Made by a program: the position numbers and the translations under genes
NCBI GenBank assembly: GCA_043817715.1
Contig: JBDRGO010000073.1
Span: 1-13,141 of the forward strand
Direction of reading: 5' to 3'
DNA: 13,141 nucleotides
Origin: JAFGBZ01 sp043817715
Lineage (GTDB): Archaea > Iainarchaeota > Iainarchaeia > Iainarchaeales > JAFGBZ01
Notes under the pieces: generated by a model
Told to the model about the DNA's origin: nothing
The model's input: only the letters and a program-made list of their open reading frames with translations
Database searches by the model: none
Shown: one piece after another, positions 1 through 6,476 of the stretch
Layout of the letters: every line of letters begins with the position of its first letter
Position numbering within the stretch: position 1 is the first letter of the stretch

Positions 1-1
1 A

Positions 2-232
2 TACTCTCATCTGAAAAATGTCCTTCCTGCAATGGGCTATTCTGAACAGCAGATAAAGGACCTGGAAGAAACAATAAATAACACTGAATGCGATTTAGTT
101 GTTTCAGGAACCCCGATTAATTTAAGCAGATTAGTGAAAACCAATAAACCGATATTGAATGTAAAATATGCTTTAGGAGAAAAAGCAAAAAAAGAATTAG
201 AGAAAATACTGAAAGAACGCGGGTTTGTTTAA
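2..232 (+). CDS. COG2403-like predicted GTPase (cyclic 2,3-diphosphoglycerate synthetase-related), C-terminal part
   Basis: The reading frame is open to the left window edge, so this is the last 76 codons of a longer gene rather than a short gene starting at the ATG at 32. The visible residues YSHLKNVLPAMGYS, then DLVVSGTPINLSRL and KPILNVKYALGE, look like the conserved C-terminus of the archaeal predicted GTPase family COG2403, related to cyclic 2,3-diphosphoglycerate synthetase. The P-loop part would lie outside the window, so nucleotide binding cannot be confirmed here. The TAA stop overlaps the stop of the convergent B3/B4 gene by 4 nt. Family assignment is from recognition of the tail only; the biochemical role is inference. 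Confidence 0.72.
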   Translation, partial: YSHLKNVLPAMGYSEQQIKDLEETINNTECDLVVSGTPINLSRLVKTNKPILNVKYALGEKAKKELEKILKERGFV

Positions 233-930
233 CCTATCTCGGTTTTTTTATTTCCTTTATTCAAATAAAATATTCTCGCTTTTGCAGAGCAGTGAATTTT
301 AAGCAATTGTTCAAGCTCTTCTGCCGCTTTTTTTAATTCTTCATGATTGCTTGTTAATGATTCAATTACTATTACGGCATTTTTTGTTTCAGAAGTTAAT
401 TTTGTTTTATCACATTCGCTCCAATTCCATCTCCTGCATAAAACTTCTTTTTCATCCATATAAGCAATTTCCCCTTCAGACAAAGTAGAAGTTTCATCTG
501 AATTCAATCGAGTGAATTTTTCCCCTCCTTTTGAATAAGCCAAATTAATTTTTCCTTCAACCTTGTCAGCATCATCTGCACCGCAGGGAAAAACATATTT
601 CAATGAAATCAAATTATAACAGTCAACAATTGAATTAATTCTAGGCAAATCCTCGCCTTTCAATACTCTGCGGATTAATGCTTCAACTGAATTCTTGTAA
701 GTTTTGGGTTTTGCACCAAAAGAAGAATACGCATTTCTCCAAACACTTATTTTTTCTTCTTCAACCAAAGTTTGTAAATCAAATTTAACCCTTGTGATTT
801 CTTCCATTTTATTTAATTCATCTGAAAGCAATTCATTTTTGTCTGCATTATCACAACTTTGGGCATAAACTACGGCAATTTCCAACGAAGGAAAATTTTC
901 AAAAATTTTGGAATCAATTTCAAAATCCAT
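229..930 (-). CDS. B3/B4 domain protein (PheRS beta-subunit B3/B4-like, COG3382)
   Basis: A 233-residue protein when started at the ATG at 930 (MDFEIDSKIFENFPSLEIAV). It resembles stand-alone proteins carrying the B3/B4 domain of the phenylalanyl-tRNA synthetase beta chain: an N-terminal segment with SLEIAVVYAQ, the stretch WRNAYSSFGAKPKTYKNSVEAL, then RVLKGEDLPRINSIVDCYNL, and a C-terminal CRRWNWSECDKT. In PheRS this domain belongs to the tRNA/editing region; a trans-editing or tRNA-related role for the free form is suggested but not shown. The frame extends to a TTG at 987, 5 nt after the vapC stop, but that adds 19 residues unlike the family start and lacks a clear ribosome-binding site. 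It follows vapBC on the same strand. Confidence 0.72.
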   Translation of the reverse strand: MDFEIDSKIFENFPSLEIAVVYAQSCDNADKNELLSDELNKMEEITRVKFDLQTLVEEEKISVWRNAYSSFGAKPKTYKNSVEALIRRVLKGEDLPRINSIVDCYNLISLKYVFPCGADDADKVEGKINLAYSKGGEKFTRLNSDETSTLSEGEIAYMDEKEVLCRRWNWSECDKTKLTSETKNAVIVIESLTSNHEELKKAAEELEQLLKIHCSAKARIFYLNKGNKKTEIG

Positions 931-992
931 AATAACACATTTGAATCCCCAAACCAAAGGATTTAATTTATTTATGGAAAAAAACAAGCAAG

Positions 993-1367
993 CTATTTCA
1001 CAAATTCAACATTAGCCATTTCCTTAAATTCCTTATCTCCTGTGAGAAACCTTGCCCCTAAATCTTTGGCAAGAACATAACCAACACAGTCAGCATAGGA
1101 AAGTTTTCTCCCCTTATTTTCTAACCTAAAATCCATTGCTTTTTCAATTAAATCAAAACTTATTGGAATGCAATATTCTTGGTATTTATCAAAATATTTT
1201 TTAGCAGTTTTTTTGCCATAAGAAACAGCCAAACCGTAATAAAGTTCCATCAAATTCATTTTTGTTGTGATTAAAGCAATCCCTTCCGAGAATTTTTTAT
1301 AATTTTTATTTCCTTCAATTATCTCAAAGAAAGCATAAGTATCAAAAAAATAAGGCGTTACATCCAC
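993..1367 (-). CDS. vapC: VapC-type PIN-domain toxin ribonuclease
   Basis: A 124-residue PIN-domain protein. The acidic residues expected for a metal-dependent RNase are present: Asp in YFFDTYAFF near residue 9, Glu in NLMELYYG near 41, Asp in SYADCVGY near 93 and Asp in LTGDKEF near 110. This matches VapC toxins, which cleave RNA (often tRNA) when the antitoxin is lost. The start is a GTG at 1367 with a GGTGA ribosome-binding site 7 nt upstream, inside the 3' end of the preceding antitoxin gene; the two genes overlap by 10 nt, which suggests translational coupling. The natural target cannot be read from the sequence. Confidence 0.92.
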   Translation of the reverse strand: MDVTPYFFDTYAFFEIIEGNKNYKKFSEGIALITTKMNLMELYYGLAVSYGKKTAKKYFDKYQEYCIPISFDLIEKAMDFRLENKGRKLSYADCVGYVLAKDLGARFLTGDKEFKEMANVEFVK

Positions 1368-1567
1368 TGCTCTCTCACCAAATCCTTAAATTTCTGTCCG
1401 GGCATTTTTCTCTTTAAAGAACCGAAGTCTTTCTTTAAATCTGCTTCTTTGAATACTTCCACAAAAATCTTTTCATCAGCTTGAAGATTCCTGGCTTTAA
1501 CGGTTTCCTTTGGAAGAGTAAAGCCAAGCGAATTTCCTAAAGCCCGAATAGTTACCTCAACAGCCAC
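1358..1567 (-). CDS. vapB: VapB-type antitoxin, AbrB/SpoVT fold
   Basis: A 69-residue protein with an N-terminal AbrB-like DNA-binding strand region (VTIRALGNSLGFTLPKE) and a charged C-terminal tail ending in FKDLVREQWM, the part that normally wraps around the PIN toxin. I start it at the GTG at 1567 because an AGGTG ribosome-binding site lies 6 nt upstream (1574-1578); a GTG at 1576 is in frame but would overlap that site. The gene is first in the vapBC operon. Antitoxins of this kind usually repress their own promoter, which here would be the AT-rich stretch at about 1585-1620. Confidence 0.88.
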   Translation of the reverse strand: MAVEVTIRALGNSLGFTLPKETVKARNLQADEKIFVEVFKEADLKKDFGSLKRKMPGQKFKDLVREQWM

Positions 1568-1607
1568 ACAAAACACCTAAATAATTATACTAAAATTATA
1601 CACAAAA

Positions 1608-1620
1608 TTATATTTAAATT
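1608..1620 (-). promoter_or_regulatory. Likely TATA region for vapBC
   Basis: Read on the minus strand, TTTAAATATAAT lies about 40-50 nt upstream of the vapB GTG at 1567, in the short gap between the antitoxin gene and tRNA-Arg. It has the composition of an archaeal TATA box, but the whole gap is AT-rich, so the exact box is uncertain. Confidence 0.4.
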
Positions 1621-1635
1621 TAACGTTTTAGGATA

Positions 1636-1708
1636 CGAGCCTAGAGGGAATCGAACCCCCGTTTCTCCGTCCGAAGCGGAGTGGACTAATCCACTATCCT
1701 ATAGGCCC
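1636..1708 (-). tRNA. tRNA-Arg, anticodon UCG
   Basis: A full 73-nt cloverleaf on the minus strand, reading from 1708 down to 1636. The acceptor stem GGGCCTA pairs with TAGGCTC (one G-U), the D stem is GGAT/GTCC, the anticodon stem CTCCG/CGGAG carries the loop CTTCGGA with anticodon TCG at 1674-1672, and the T stem GGGGG/CCCTC encloses the loop TTCGATT. The variable loop is 4 nt, and G is the discriminator. TCG reads the CGA arginine codon. The CCA end is not encoded and must be added after transcription. No intron is seen. A TATA-like TTTATAAA at 1733-1740 lies 24 nt upstream of the mature 5' end. Confidence 0.97.
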
Positions 1709-1732
1709 TTACTGGAATTCAATTATTAATGA

Positions 1733-1740
1733 TTTATAAA
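1733..1740 (-). promoter_or_regulatory. TATA box for tRNA-Arg
   Basis: The palindromic TTTATAAA is centred about 28 nt upstream of the tRNA 5' end at 1708, the standard archaeal spacing. Because the box is symmetric and lies in a divergent gap, it could also contribute to transcription of the plus-strand Zn-ribbon gene starting at 1785. Confidence 0.6.
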
Positions 1741-1784
1741 CCTTTAACAATAAAAAATAGTAATTACGGAAAAAGTGATTGAAA

Positions 1785-1940
1785 ATGAAGGTTTGCGGAA
1801 GCTGTAACAAGGAAGTAACTGATGATTATGTGGATTTCAAATGCCCTAACTGCAATAAAAGCAGGATTTTAAGATGCGAAAAATGCAGAAATATTTCTAC
1901 AGAATACAAATGCAAGGAATGCGGATTTACAGGGCCTTAA
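1785..1940 (+). CDS. Small Zn-ribbon RNA-binding protein (COG2888 type)
   Basis: A 51-residue protein of almost only zinc-binding motifs: CGSC, CPNC, CEKC and CKEC, giving two four-cysteine zinc sites, ending in GFTGP. This matches the archaeal predicted Zn-ribbon RNA-binding proteins linked to translation. The gene for aEF-1B starts 9 nt downstream, a pairing known from other archaea, so the two are likely co-transcribed. A weak AGTGAT ribosome-binding site lies a few bases upstream of the ATG. The molecular role of the family is only partly understood; RNA binding is inferred from the family. Confidence 0.85.
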   Translation: MKVCGSCNKEVTDDYVDFKCPNCNKSRILRCEKCRNISTEYKCKECGFTGP

Positions 1941-1949
1941 AGTGAGTTC

Positions 1950-2210
1950 ATGGGAAAAATGGTTGTAATTTTCAGAATTAACCCAAAAGAACAGGAATTA
2001 GCGGAAAAATGCTTAGAGGATATTAAAACAGTTAAACAGGGGGAATTCAGGGATGCAAAAATGGATTCACCAGGGTTTGGAATCAAAATAGTGAAAGCAG
2101 CATATGTTTTGCCCGACAAAGTAGAGGATGCAGTGGAAAAACTAACCCAGGAAATCAATTCAATGGATTCAGTGGAAGACGCTGAAGTTGAAGGAATGAA
2201 TTTGCTTTAA
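1950..2210 (+). CDS. ef1b: Translation elongation factor aEF-1B (EF-1 beta), archaeal
   Basis: An 86-residue protein of the archaeal EF-1 beta family, the guanine-nucleotide exchange factor that recycles aEF-1A during elongation. It shows the small alpha-beta fold: MGKMVVIFRINP as first strand, KQGEFRDAK, then GFGIKIVKAAYVLPDK and the C-terminal SVEDAEVEGMNLL. Length is normal for the archaeal factor. I keep the ATG at 1950 because family members begin with MGK and an AGTGAG ribosome-binding site at 1941-1946 precedes it. It lies directly after the Zn-ribbon gene and probably shares its transcript. Confidence 0.92.
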   Translation: MGKMVVIFRINPKEQELAEKCLEDIKTVKQGEFRDAKMDSPGFGIKIVKAAYVLPDKVEDAVEKLTQEINSMDSVEDAEVEGMNLL

Positions 2211-2248
2211 TTAAGCCATGTTTGCCCAAGCAAACAGTGCACACGTGC

Positions 2249-2283
2249 CAACGGAGTGAGCCGTTGTGCCTTATCTTTAAAAT
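2249..2283 (+). promoter_or_regulatory. Hairpin plus TATA box upstream of rad50
   Basis: CAACGG at 2249-2254 and CCGTTG at 2261-2266 form a 6-bp inverted repeat around AGTGAG, GC-rich against the local background. A TATA-like CTTTAAAAT follows at 2274-2282, about 23 nt before the rad50 ATG, so the mRNA is probably leaderless. The hairpin could be a repressor operator for rad50 or a terminator for the aEF-1B transcript ending at 2210. Confidence 0.45.
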
Positions 2284-2306
2284 CTCTTTCTAACTGAATT
2301 AATTTA

Positions 2307-4364
2307 ATGATTAAATCAATTTCTTTAAATAACTGGAAAAGCCACCAGAATACAAAAATTGAATTTGAATCAGGCACCAATGTATTGATTGGAATGGCTG
2401 GAGCAGGAAAATCAAGCATATTGGATGCAATTTGTTATGGATTGTTTGGGACTTTTCCTGCACTGAATGCAAGAAAGATTTCACTGGATGAAGTGCTCAT
2501 GAATAAACCTAATCCAGCAGAGCAGGCAAAAATTTCAATGGAATTTATTTATGCAGGAAAAAAATACCTTGTTGAAAGGGAAATAAACAGGAAAGGCACA
2601 AATCAGGCAAATTTAAGAGAAGAAACAAAAATAATTGCAGGACCAAAGCCAAGCGAAGTGAATTCAAAAATAACTGAACTGCTTGGAATTGATTTTGATT
2701 TGTTTTCAAGGGCGATTTATTCCGAGCAGAATAATCTTGATTATTTCCTGAAATTAAATCCAGGGGAAAGAAAAAAGAAATTTGATGAACTGCTTCAGAT
2801 AAACAAATATGAAGAAATCCGCGCGAACTGCAATACAGTGATTAACAGATTAAAGAGAATTACTGAGGAAAGGGAAAAGATTATTGAATCGCAGAAAAAA
2901 ACAGTCAATGAAAAGGACTTGGCTGGCTTGAACAAAAAAATTGAGGAAAAAGAAAAAAAGCAGAAAGAGCTTCTGGAACTGAAGGGAACGCAGAAAACGC
3001 AGTTAAAGGAACTTGAAGAAAAATTAAAAAAAGAAGAAGAAACAGAAAAAAATTTCAGGGAAATAAACAAGGCAATTGAACTTGCGAAAGGAAAGGAACA
3101 GCAGTTAAGGAAAGAAATCAGTTCAGTGAAAGAAAAAAGCAAGGAAGAAAAAGCAGAAAAAATTGAAAAAGAACTTAAGGAATTGAAGGAAAAAGAAAAA
3201 GAATTAATTGAAGCAAGGGAAAAACTGAAAAAAGAACTTAAGGAACTGGAAGAAAAAGCAGAAAAAAAATTAAAGGAATCAAGCGAATTAAATGCAAAAA
3301 AAAGGCAATTAATGAAGGCATTTGAAGAATTAAATAAAGCAGGGCCGGAATGCCCTGTATGCAGAAAACCTTTGGAAAAGCATTCAAAGCAGGAAATTGC
3401 GCAGGAATATGAAAATGAACTGAAGGAAATAGAAAAAAATGCAAAAGAAAAGGAAAAACAGGCAGATGAATTAAGAAAAGGCAAAAAAGAAACAGATAAA
3501 GCAGTTGAATTAAATTATGAAAAAGAAAAGGAATTAGGCAGGGAAATGAATGGAAAGGAAAAATTACTGAATGCATTGATGGAATTAGAAAAAAAAGAAA
3601 AAGAATTGAAGAAATTAATTGAAAATAAAATAGAGCTTGAAGAAATCCTGAAAAAAACAGAATTTGATGAAAAAAAATTCAATGAATTGAGGGAAAAAAC
3701 TTTTTCATTGAAGGAAAAAATAAATTCAATTGAAAAAGAAATTAATTCAGAAAAAGAGCTTACTGAAGAAATGAATAAAAGAATGAAGGAAATGAATGAA
3801 TTCAAAAAAAGCATTTCTCTGCTGGAGAAAAAAGTAATTAATGGAAAAGAAATGAATGAAAAGCTTGCATTATACCAGAATGCATTAAAGCAGACCCAGT
3901 CAGAATTAAGGACAGCATTAATTGATTCAATAAATGAGGCAATGGAATCATTATGGCCGAGAGTTTACCCTTACAGGGACTTTACTTTGGCAAAAATCCT
4001 GGTTGATGAAAACGGATATGAAGTTGTTGTAAGGAATAAGGAAAAGGAATTTGTAAGGGTTGAAGGGATTCTTTCAGGCGGGGAAAGGGCTGCGGTTGCA
4101 TTGACAATGCGGGTTGCGTTTTCATTGGTGCTTGCAAAAAATTTAAGCTGGATTATTCTGGATGAGCCAACACATAATCTTGATTCAAATTCAATCAAGG
4201 AACTGACTGAAATTCTGAGAAATCATCTGCCTTCAATTGTGGGGCAGATTTTTGTAATTACGCATGAAAAAGAAATGGAGAAAGCGGCAACAGGAAAAAT
4301 TTATTTATTAAGCAGAAACAAGGAATCATTTGAGGCGACGAATTACTCCGAATTAATGGTTTAA
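2307..4364 (+). CDS. rad50: Rad50/SbcC-type SMC ATPase with zinc hook
   Basis: A 685-residue Rad50-like protein, the ATPase that works with Mre11 in recognition and resection of DNA double-strand breaks. Walker A is GMAGAGKS at 29-36, the zinc-hook CPVC is at 349-352, the ABC signature LSGGE at 589-593, Walker B ends in DEP at 619-621 (WIILDEPTHNLD), and the H-loop His is near 653. Between them run two long Lys/Glu-rich coiled coils of nearly equal length, so the hook lies at the centre. It is shorter than the roughly 850-900 residues common for archaeal Rad50, meaning shorter arms. No mre11 adjoins it; it has its own promoter and ends convergent with eS17, the stops overlapping by 4 nt. Confidence 0.93.
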   Translation: MIKSISLNNWKSHQNTKIEFESGTNVLIGMAGAGKSSILDAICYGLFGTFPALNARKISLDEVLMNKPNPAEQAKISMEFIYAGKKYLVEREINRKGTNQANLREETKIIAGPKPSEVNSKITELLGIDFDLFSRAIYSEQNNLDYFLKLNPGERKKKFDELLQINKYEEIRANCNTVINRLKRITEEREKIIESQKKTVNEKDLAGLNKKIEEKEKKQKELLELKGTQKTQLKELEEKLKKEEETEKNFREINKAIELAKGKEQQLRKEISSVKEKSKEEKAEKIEKELKELKEKEKELIEAREKLKKELKELEEKAEKKLKESSELNAKKRQLMKAFEELNKAGPECPVCRKPLEKHSKQEIAQEYENELKEIEKNAKEKEKQADELRKGKKETDKAVELNYEKEKELGREMNGKEKLLNALMELEKKEKELKKLIENKIELEEILKKTEFDEKKFNELREKTFSLKEKINSIEKEINSEKELTEEMNKRMKEMNEFKKSISLLEKKVINGKEMNEKLALYQNALKQTQSELRTALIDSINEAMESLWPRVYPYRDFTLAKILVDENGYEVVVRNKEKEFVRVEGILSGGERAAVALTMRVAFSLVLAKNLSWIILDEPTHNLDSNSIKELTEILRNHLPSIVGQIFVITHEKEMEKAATGKIYLLSRNKESFEATNYSELMV

Positions 4365-4558
4365 TCCTTTTCTTCCGTTCCCTTTAATCTAGTAATATAT
4401 CCTGCAACCAGATTTCTTGTATGCTTGGCAATAGGCAAAGTCAATGAATTAATGAATTCCTTATTTTTGTCAAAATTCTTTGCGCTGAATTTGTCAGGAA
4501 ATTTTTCCATTAACTGCCTTGCAATCAATTTAATTCTTTTAGGAACCGCCTTACCCAT
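4361..4558 (-). CDS. rps17e: Ribosomal protein eS17
   Basis: A 65-residue protein matching archaeal/eukaryotic ribosomal protein eS17 (S17e) of the small subunit: MGKAVPKRIKLIARQLMEKF, the PDKFSAKNFDKNKEFIN core, and the C-terminal AKHTRNLVAGYITRLKG. Length is normal for archaea. Its ATG overlaps the TGA stop of rpoK by one base (TGATG), a coupling arrangement. Its own stop overlaps the rad50 stop from the opposite strand. Confidence 0.93.
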   Translation of the reverse strand: MGKAVPKRIKLIARQLMEKFPDKFSAKNFDKNKEFINSLTLPIAKHTRNLVAGYITRLKGTEEKD

Positions 4559-4764
4559 CAGTTCACCTCAATTATTTCTTCCTGTCCGTTAAATTTTCTT
4601 CGCATAATGCTTAAAGGAATGATTTTTTGGTCAAGTTCCTTTTTTGCAATATCTGTAGGCGCATCATCCTTATCAGGCTTAATCAATGAAGGGGCCCCCA
4701 AAGAAATCTGCAATGCCCTTGCACTAATTAATCTTGCAACTTCAAATCTAGTTAATTTATTCAT
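4558..4764 (-). CDS. rpoK: DNA-directed RNA polymerase subunit Rpo6 (RpoK)
   Basis: A 68-residue homologue of archaeal RNA polymerase subunit K (Rpo6; bacterial omega, eukaryotic Rpb6). Diagnostic parts are LTRFEVARLISARALQIS, the following LGAPSLI, and DIAKKELDQKIIPLSIMRR. It helps assemble the largest subunits of RNA polymerase. A possible AGGTA ribosome-binding site lies about 6 nt upstream of the ATG. It is first in a two-gene unit with eS17. Confidence 0.93.
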   Translation of the reverse strand: MNKLTRFEVARLISARALQISLGAPSLIKPDKDDAPTDIAKKELDQKIIPLSIMRRKFNGQEEIIEVN

Positions 4765-4837
4765 AAAAAATACCTAAAACCAGTTAAGCACTAAAATCCT
4801 TTTTTCAGAAATAATTAAAAATGCACTCTATTGGACG

Positions 4838-6343
4838 CTATAAAACTGCGCTATCCCAATTAGCCACTATTTTGGGCTCAGGAAGACCTTTTTTCAATGC
4901 AAAATCCCTTGAAAAAAACAAGGGATTCTTTGCCTGCAGCAAAACCTTTTCCCTGTCCAAAACAACCAGTTTAACCCCTTTTTCAGTTAAATGCTGCTTG
5001 AATTCAAGCAAAATTGATTCCTGAACTGATTCAATTGCCTCTGCAAGAAAAGAGGAATAAAACCTTGAAAAAGGCGACCTTAAATGCAGAGAAAAATCAT
5101 TCAAAATTGAATCAATCAAAAACTGGAAGGAACTAAAGTAATTGAATTCAGGGGAAAAATCCAGTTCATTTTGATAGCCCAAATTCAGGGAATTCAATGC
5201 ATGATTTTTCATTCCGCCGAGTTTTTTTTCAATCAATGAATCCAATTCAAACAAAGACTTGATTGAAGCAGACAAAAAAGAATTTTTTTTCCTGCAAAAC
5301 CATTTAATTGAACTTTCACGGAAATTCACTGAAATTTTTTTTTCCTTGAACAACTGCTTTGCATCATTCAATGGAATCAATGCATTCTGGTTGAAATAAA
5401 ACGGGCCTAAAGGAAAATTATCCAAACCCCATTCAGCCATGAATTTTTTTCTCTGCGCCTGAAAAGAATTATTTAAATGAAATTCATTTGCATAGCTTGA
5501 ATTTGTTGAAGAAAACATCAAGCCGTCTGCCAAAAAAACTGATTTTATTAATGAGTTAGGCAGAATATTTGAATCAGACAAGGAATCCGGCCTGCAGCAA
5601 TTGCAGTTCAATGAATCAAAACCAAGATTAAAAAATTCAGGCAAAAAAATGCTTGACCAGATTTCATTGAAATTCATCTCGCATAAATTTTCCTTGATTA
5701 AATTAAGCTTTTCTTTTTTTGAGGGAAGCAAAAGCTTTTCTGAATTTTTCGGCGGAACAAAACCATTCTTGAAAAAACTGTTCTGAAGAAACAGTTCAGT
5801 TACAAAAAATTTTTCTTCAGGGACATCTTCAGGAGGAACAAACAATAAATTGCTTAAAACAATCCTTTGAATTAATTCTTTTGCGCTTTTTTTTGAAACA
5901 GAAAGCATTTCCTTCAATAATTCATTCAAAGGAATTTCATCCAGTAAAATATCGGGAAAATTCAGGGAATTTAATTTAATTGGCTTGTTGAATTCAAAAA
6001 TGAATTCACCAAAAAAGCGCCAGTCCTTTGACAAAAGAAACTGGCGCTCCGGATGGAGAATCAGGGGTTTTTCAAAAAAAGAATCATCTGAAAAAAAATC
6101 CTTCAAAACAGAGTAATTTGAAGCAGTGATTTTCAGGGAATTCTTTTCATTTGAAATGGAAATTTTTTTAGGAAAATTCTTTGCCTTTTCCGCGACAATT
6201 TCATAATATTCCAAGGAAATGAAGGCATAAGGAAAGAACTTTTCCCTATGCACTTTCCTTTCCTTTTCATGCGAGAACATGCATGCAATTTCATTCTTTT
6301 GCTCAAGATATGAAACCCTGAACAATGTCATGGGGGGAGACAT
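4838..6343 (-). CDS. Inactivated family-B DNA polymerase-like protein
   Basis: A 501-residue protein that follows the order of an archaeal family-B DNA polymerase with its active sites lost. Residues 5-105 resemble the PolB N-terminal domain (FFPYAFISL; HPERQFLLSKDW). Residues 180-250 resemble the segment before and through motif A (VTELFLQNSFFKNGFVPP, then SSIFLPEFF where SLYPSII is expected, then DSLNCNCC). WFCRKKNSF at 348-356 matches the post-motif-A segment. Motif B is degenerate at 411-419 (DSILNDFSL for KxxxNSxYG). RFYSSFLAEAI precedes motif C, which reads LDREK at 462-466 instead of GDTDS. The 3'-5' exonuclease domain is almost absent. The motif A Asp and motif B Lys are missing, so polymerization is unlikely; a structural or DNA-binding role is inferred. 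It lies downstream of herA but has its own promoter. The assignment is motif reading by eye. Confidence 0.68.
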   Translation of the reverse strand: MSPPMTLFRVSYLEQKNEIACMFSHEKERKVHREKFFPYAFISLEYYEIVAEKAKNFPKKISISNEKNSLKITASNYSVLKDFFSDDSFFEKPLILHPERQFLLSKDWRFFGEFIFEFNKPIKLNSLNFPDILLDEIPLNELLKEMLSVSKKSAKELIQRIVLSNLLFVPPEDVPEEKFFVTELFLQNSFFKNGFVPPKNSEKLLLPSKKEKLNLIKENLCEMNFNEIWSSIFLPEFFNLGFDSLNCNCCRPDSLSDSNILPNSLIKSVFLADGLMFSSTNSSYANEFHLNNSFQAQRKKFMAEWGLDNFPLGPFYFNQNALIPLNDAKQLFKEKKISVNFRESSIKWFCRKKNSFLSASIKSLFELDSLIEKKLGGMKNHALNSLNLGYQNELDFSPEFNYFSSFQFLIDSILNDFSLHLRSPFSRFYSSFLAEAIESVQESILLEFKQHLTEKGVKLVVLDREKVLLQAKNPLFFSRDFALKKGLPEPKIVANWDSAVL

Positions 6344-6365
6344 GCACAGAGGTTGTTTGAGGGCT

Positions 6366-6401
6366 TTATATATGATTTCGGAGGAGTAGACTTCCGGTGC
6401 G
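6366..6401 (-). promoter_or_regulatory. Promoter with shared GC-rich motif, polB-like gene (site A)
   Basis: On the plus strand, ACTTCCGGTGCG at 6390-6401 is followed to the left by the TATA-like TTATATAT at 6366-6373, which is 22 nt upstream of the ATG at 6343. It is the most divergent of four copies of this motif in the window (see 8264, 10413, 11177). Distance from motif to TATA is 24 nt here versus 22 nt in the other three. Confidence 0.6.
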
Positions 6402-6422
6402 AGGGGAAACTGCGTTTCCCCT
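6402..6422. repeat. Perfect inverted repeat, 9-bp stem
   Basis: AGGGGAAAC (6402-6410) and GTTTCCCCT (6414-6422) form a perfect stem with a 3-nt loop in the gap between herA and the polymerase-like gene, touching the site A promoter motif. It may act as a herA transcript 3' structure or as a protein site upstream of the promoter. Confidence 0.75.
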
Positions 6423-6442
6423 TACGTTAACCCCTTCCTTAT

Positions 6443-6461
6443 GCAATTGCTTCGCAATTGC
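6443..6461. repeat. Inverted/direct repeat GCAATTGC with TTC spacer
   Basis: Two copies of the self-complementary octamer GCAATTGC (6443-6450 and 6454-6461) are separated by TTC, so they read as both a direct and an inverted repeat. It starts 15 nt after the herA stop, fitting a 3'-end hairpin. No long T tract follows on the minus strand. Confidence 0.7.
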
Positions 6462-6476
6462 GTTAAAAATTAGTTA

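Noticed and set aside
930..987. TTG at 987 as the start of the B3/B4 protein
   Set aside because: It adds 19 residues with no family likeness and has no clear ribosome-binding site; ATG at 930 is more likely.
1937..2158. Minus-strand frame over aEF-1B
   Set aside because: It is antisense to a clearly recognised gene, with no independent support.
2207..2419. Minus-strand frame over the rad50 start and promoter
   Set aside because: It covers the rad50 Walker A region and the promoter hairpin; no coding signals.
2795..3484. Long Ser/Phe-rich frame antisense to rad50 (and those at 3238-3576 and 3515-3814)
   Set aside because: These are mirror images of the Lys/Glu-rich coiled coil; low-complexity composition and no start signals or family likeness.
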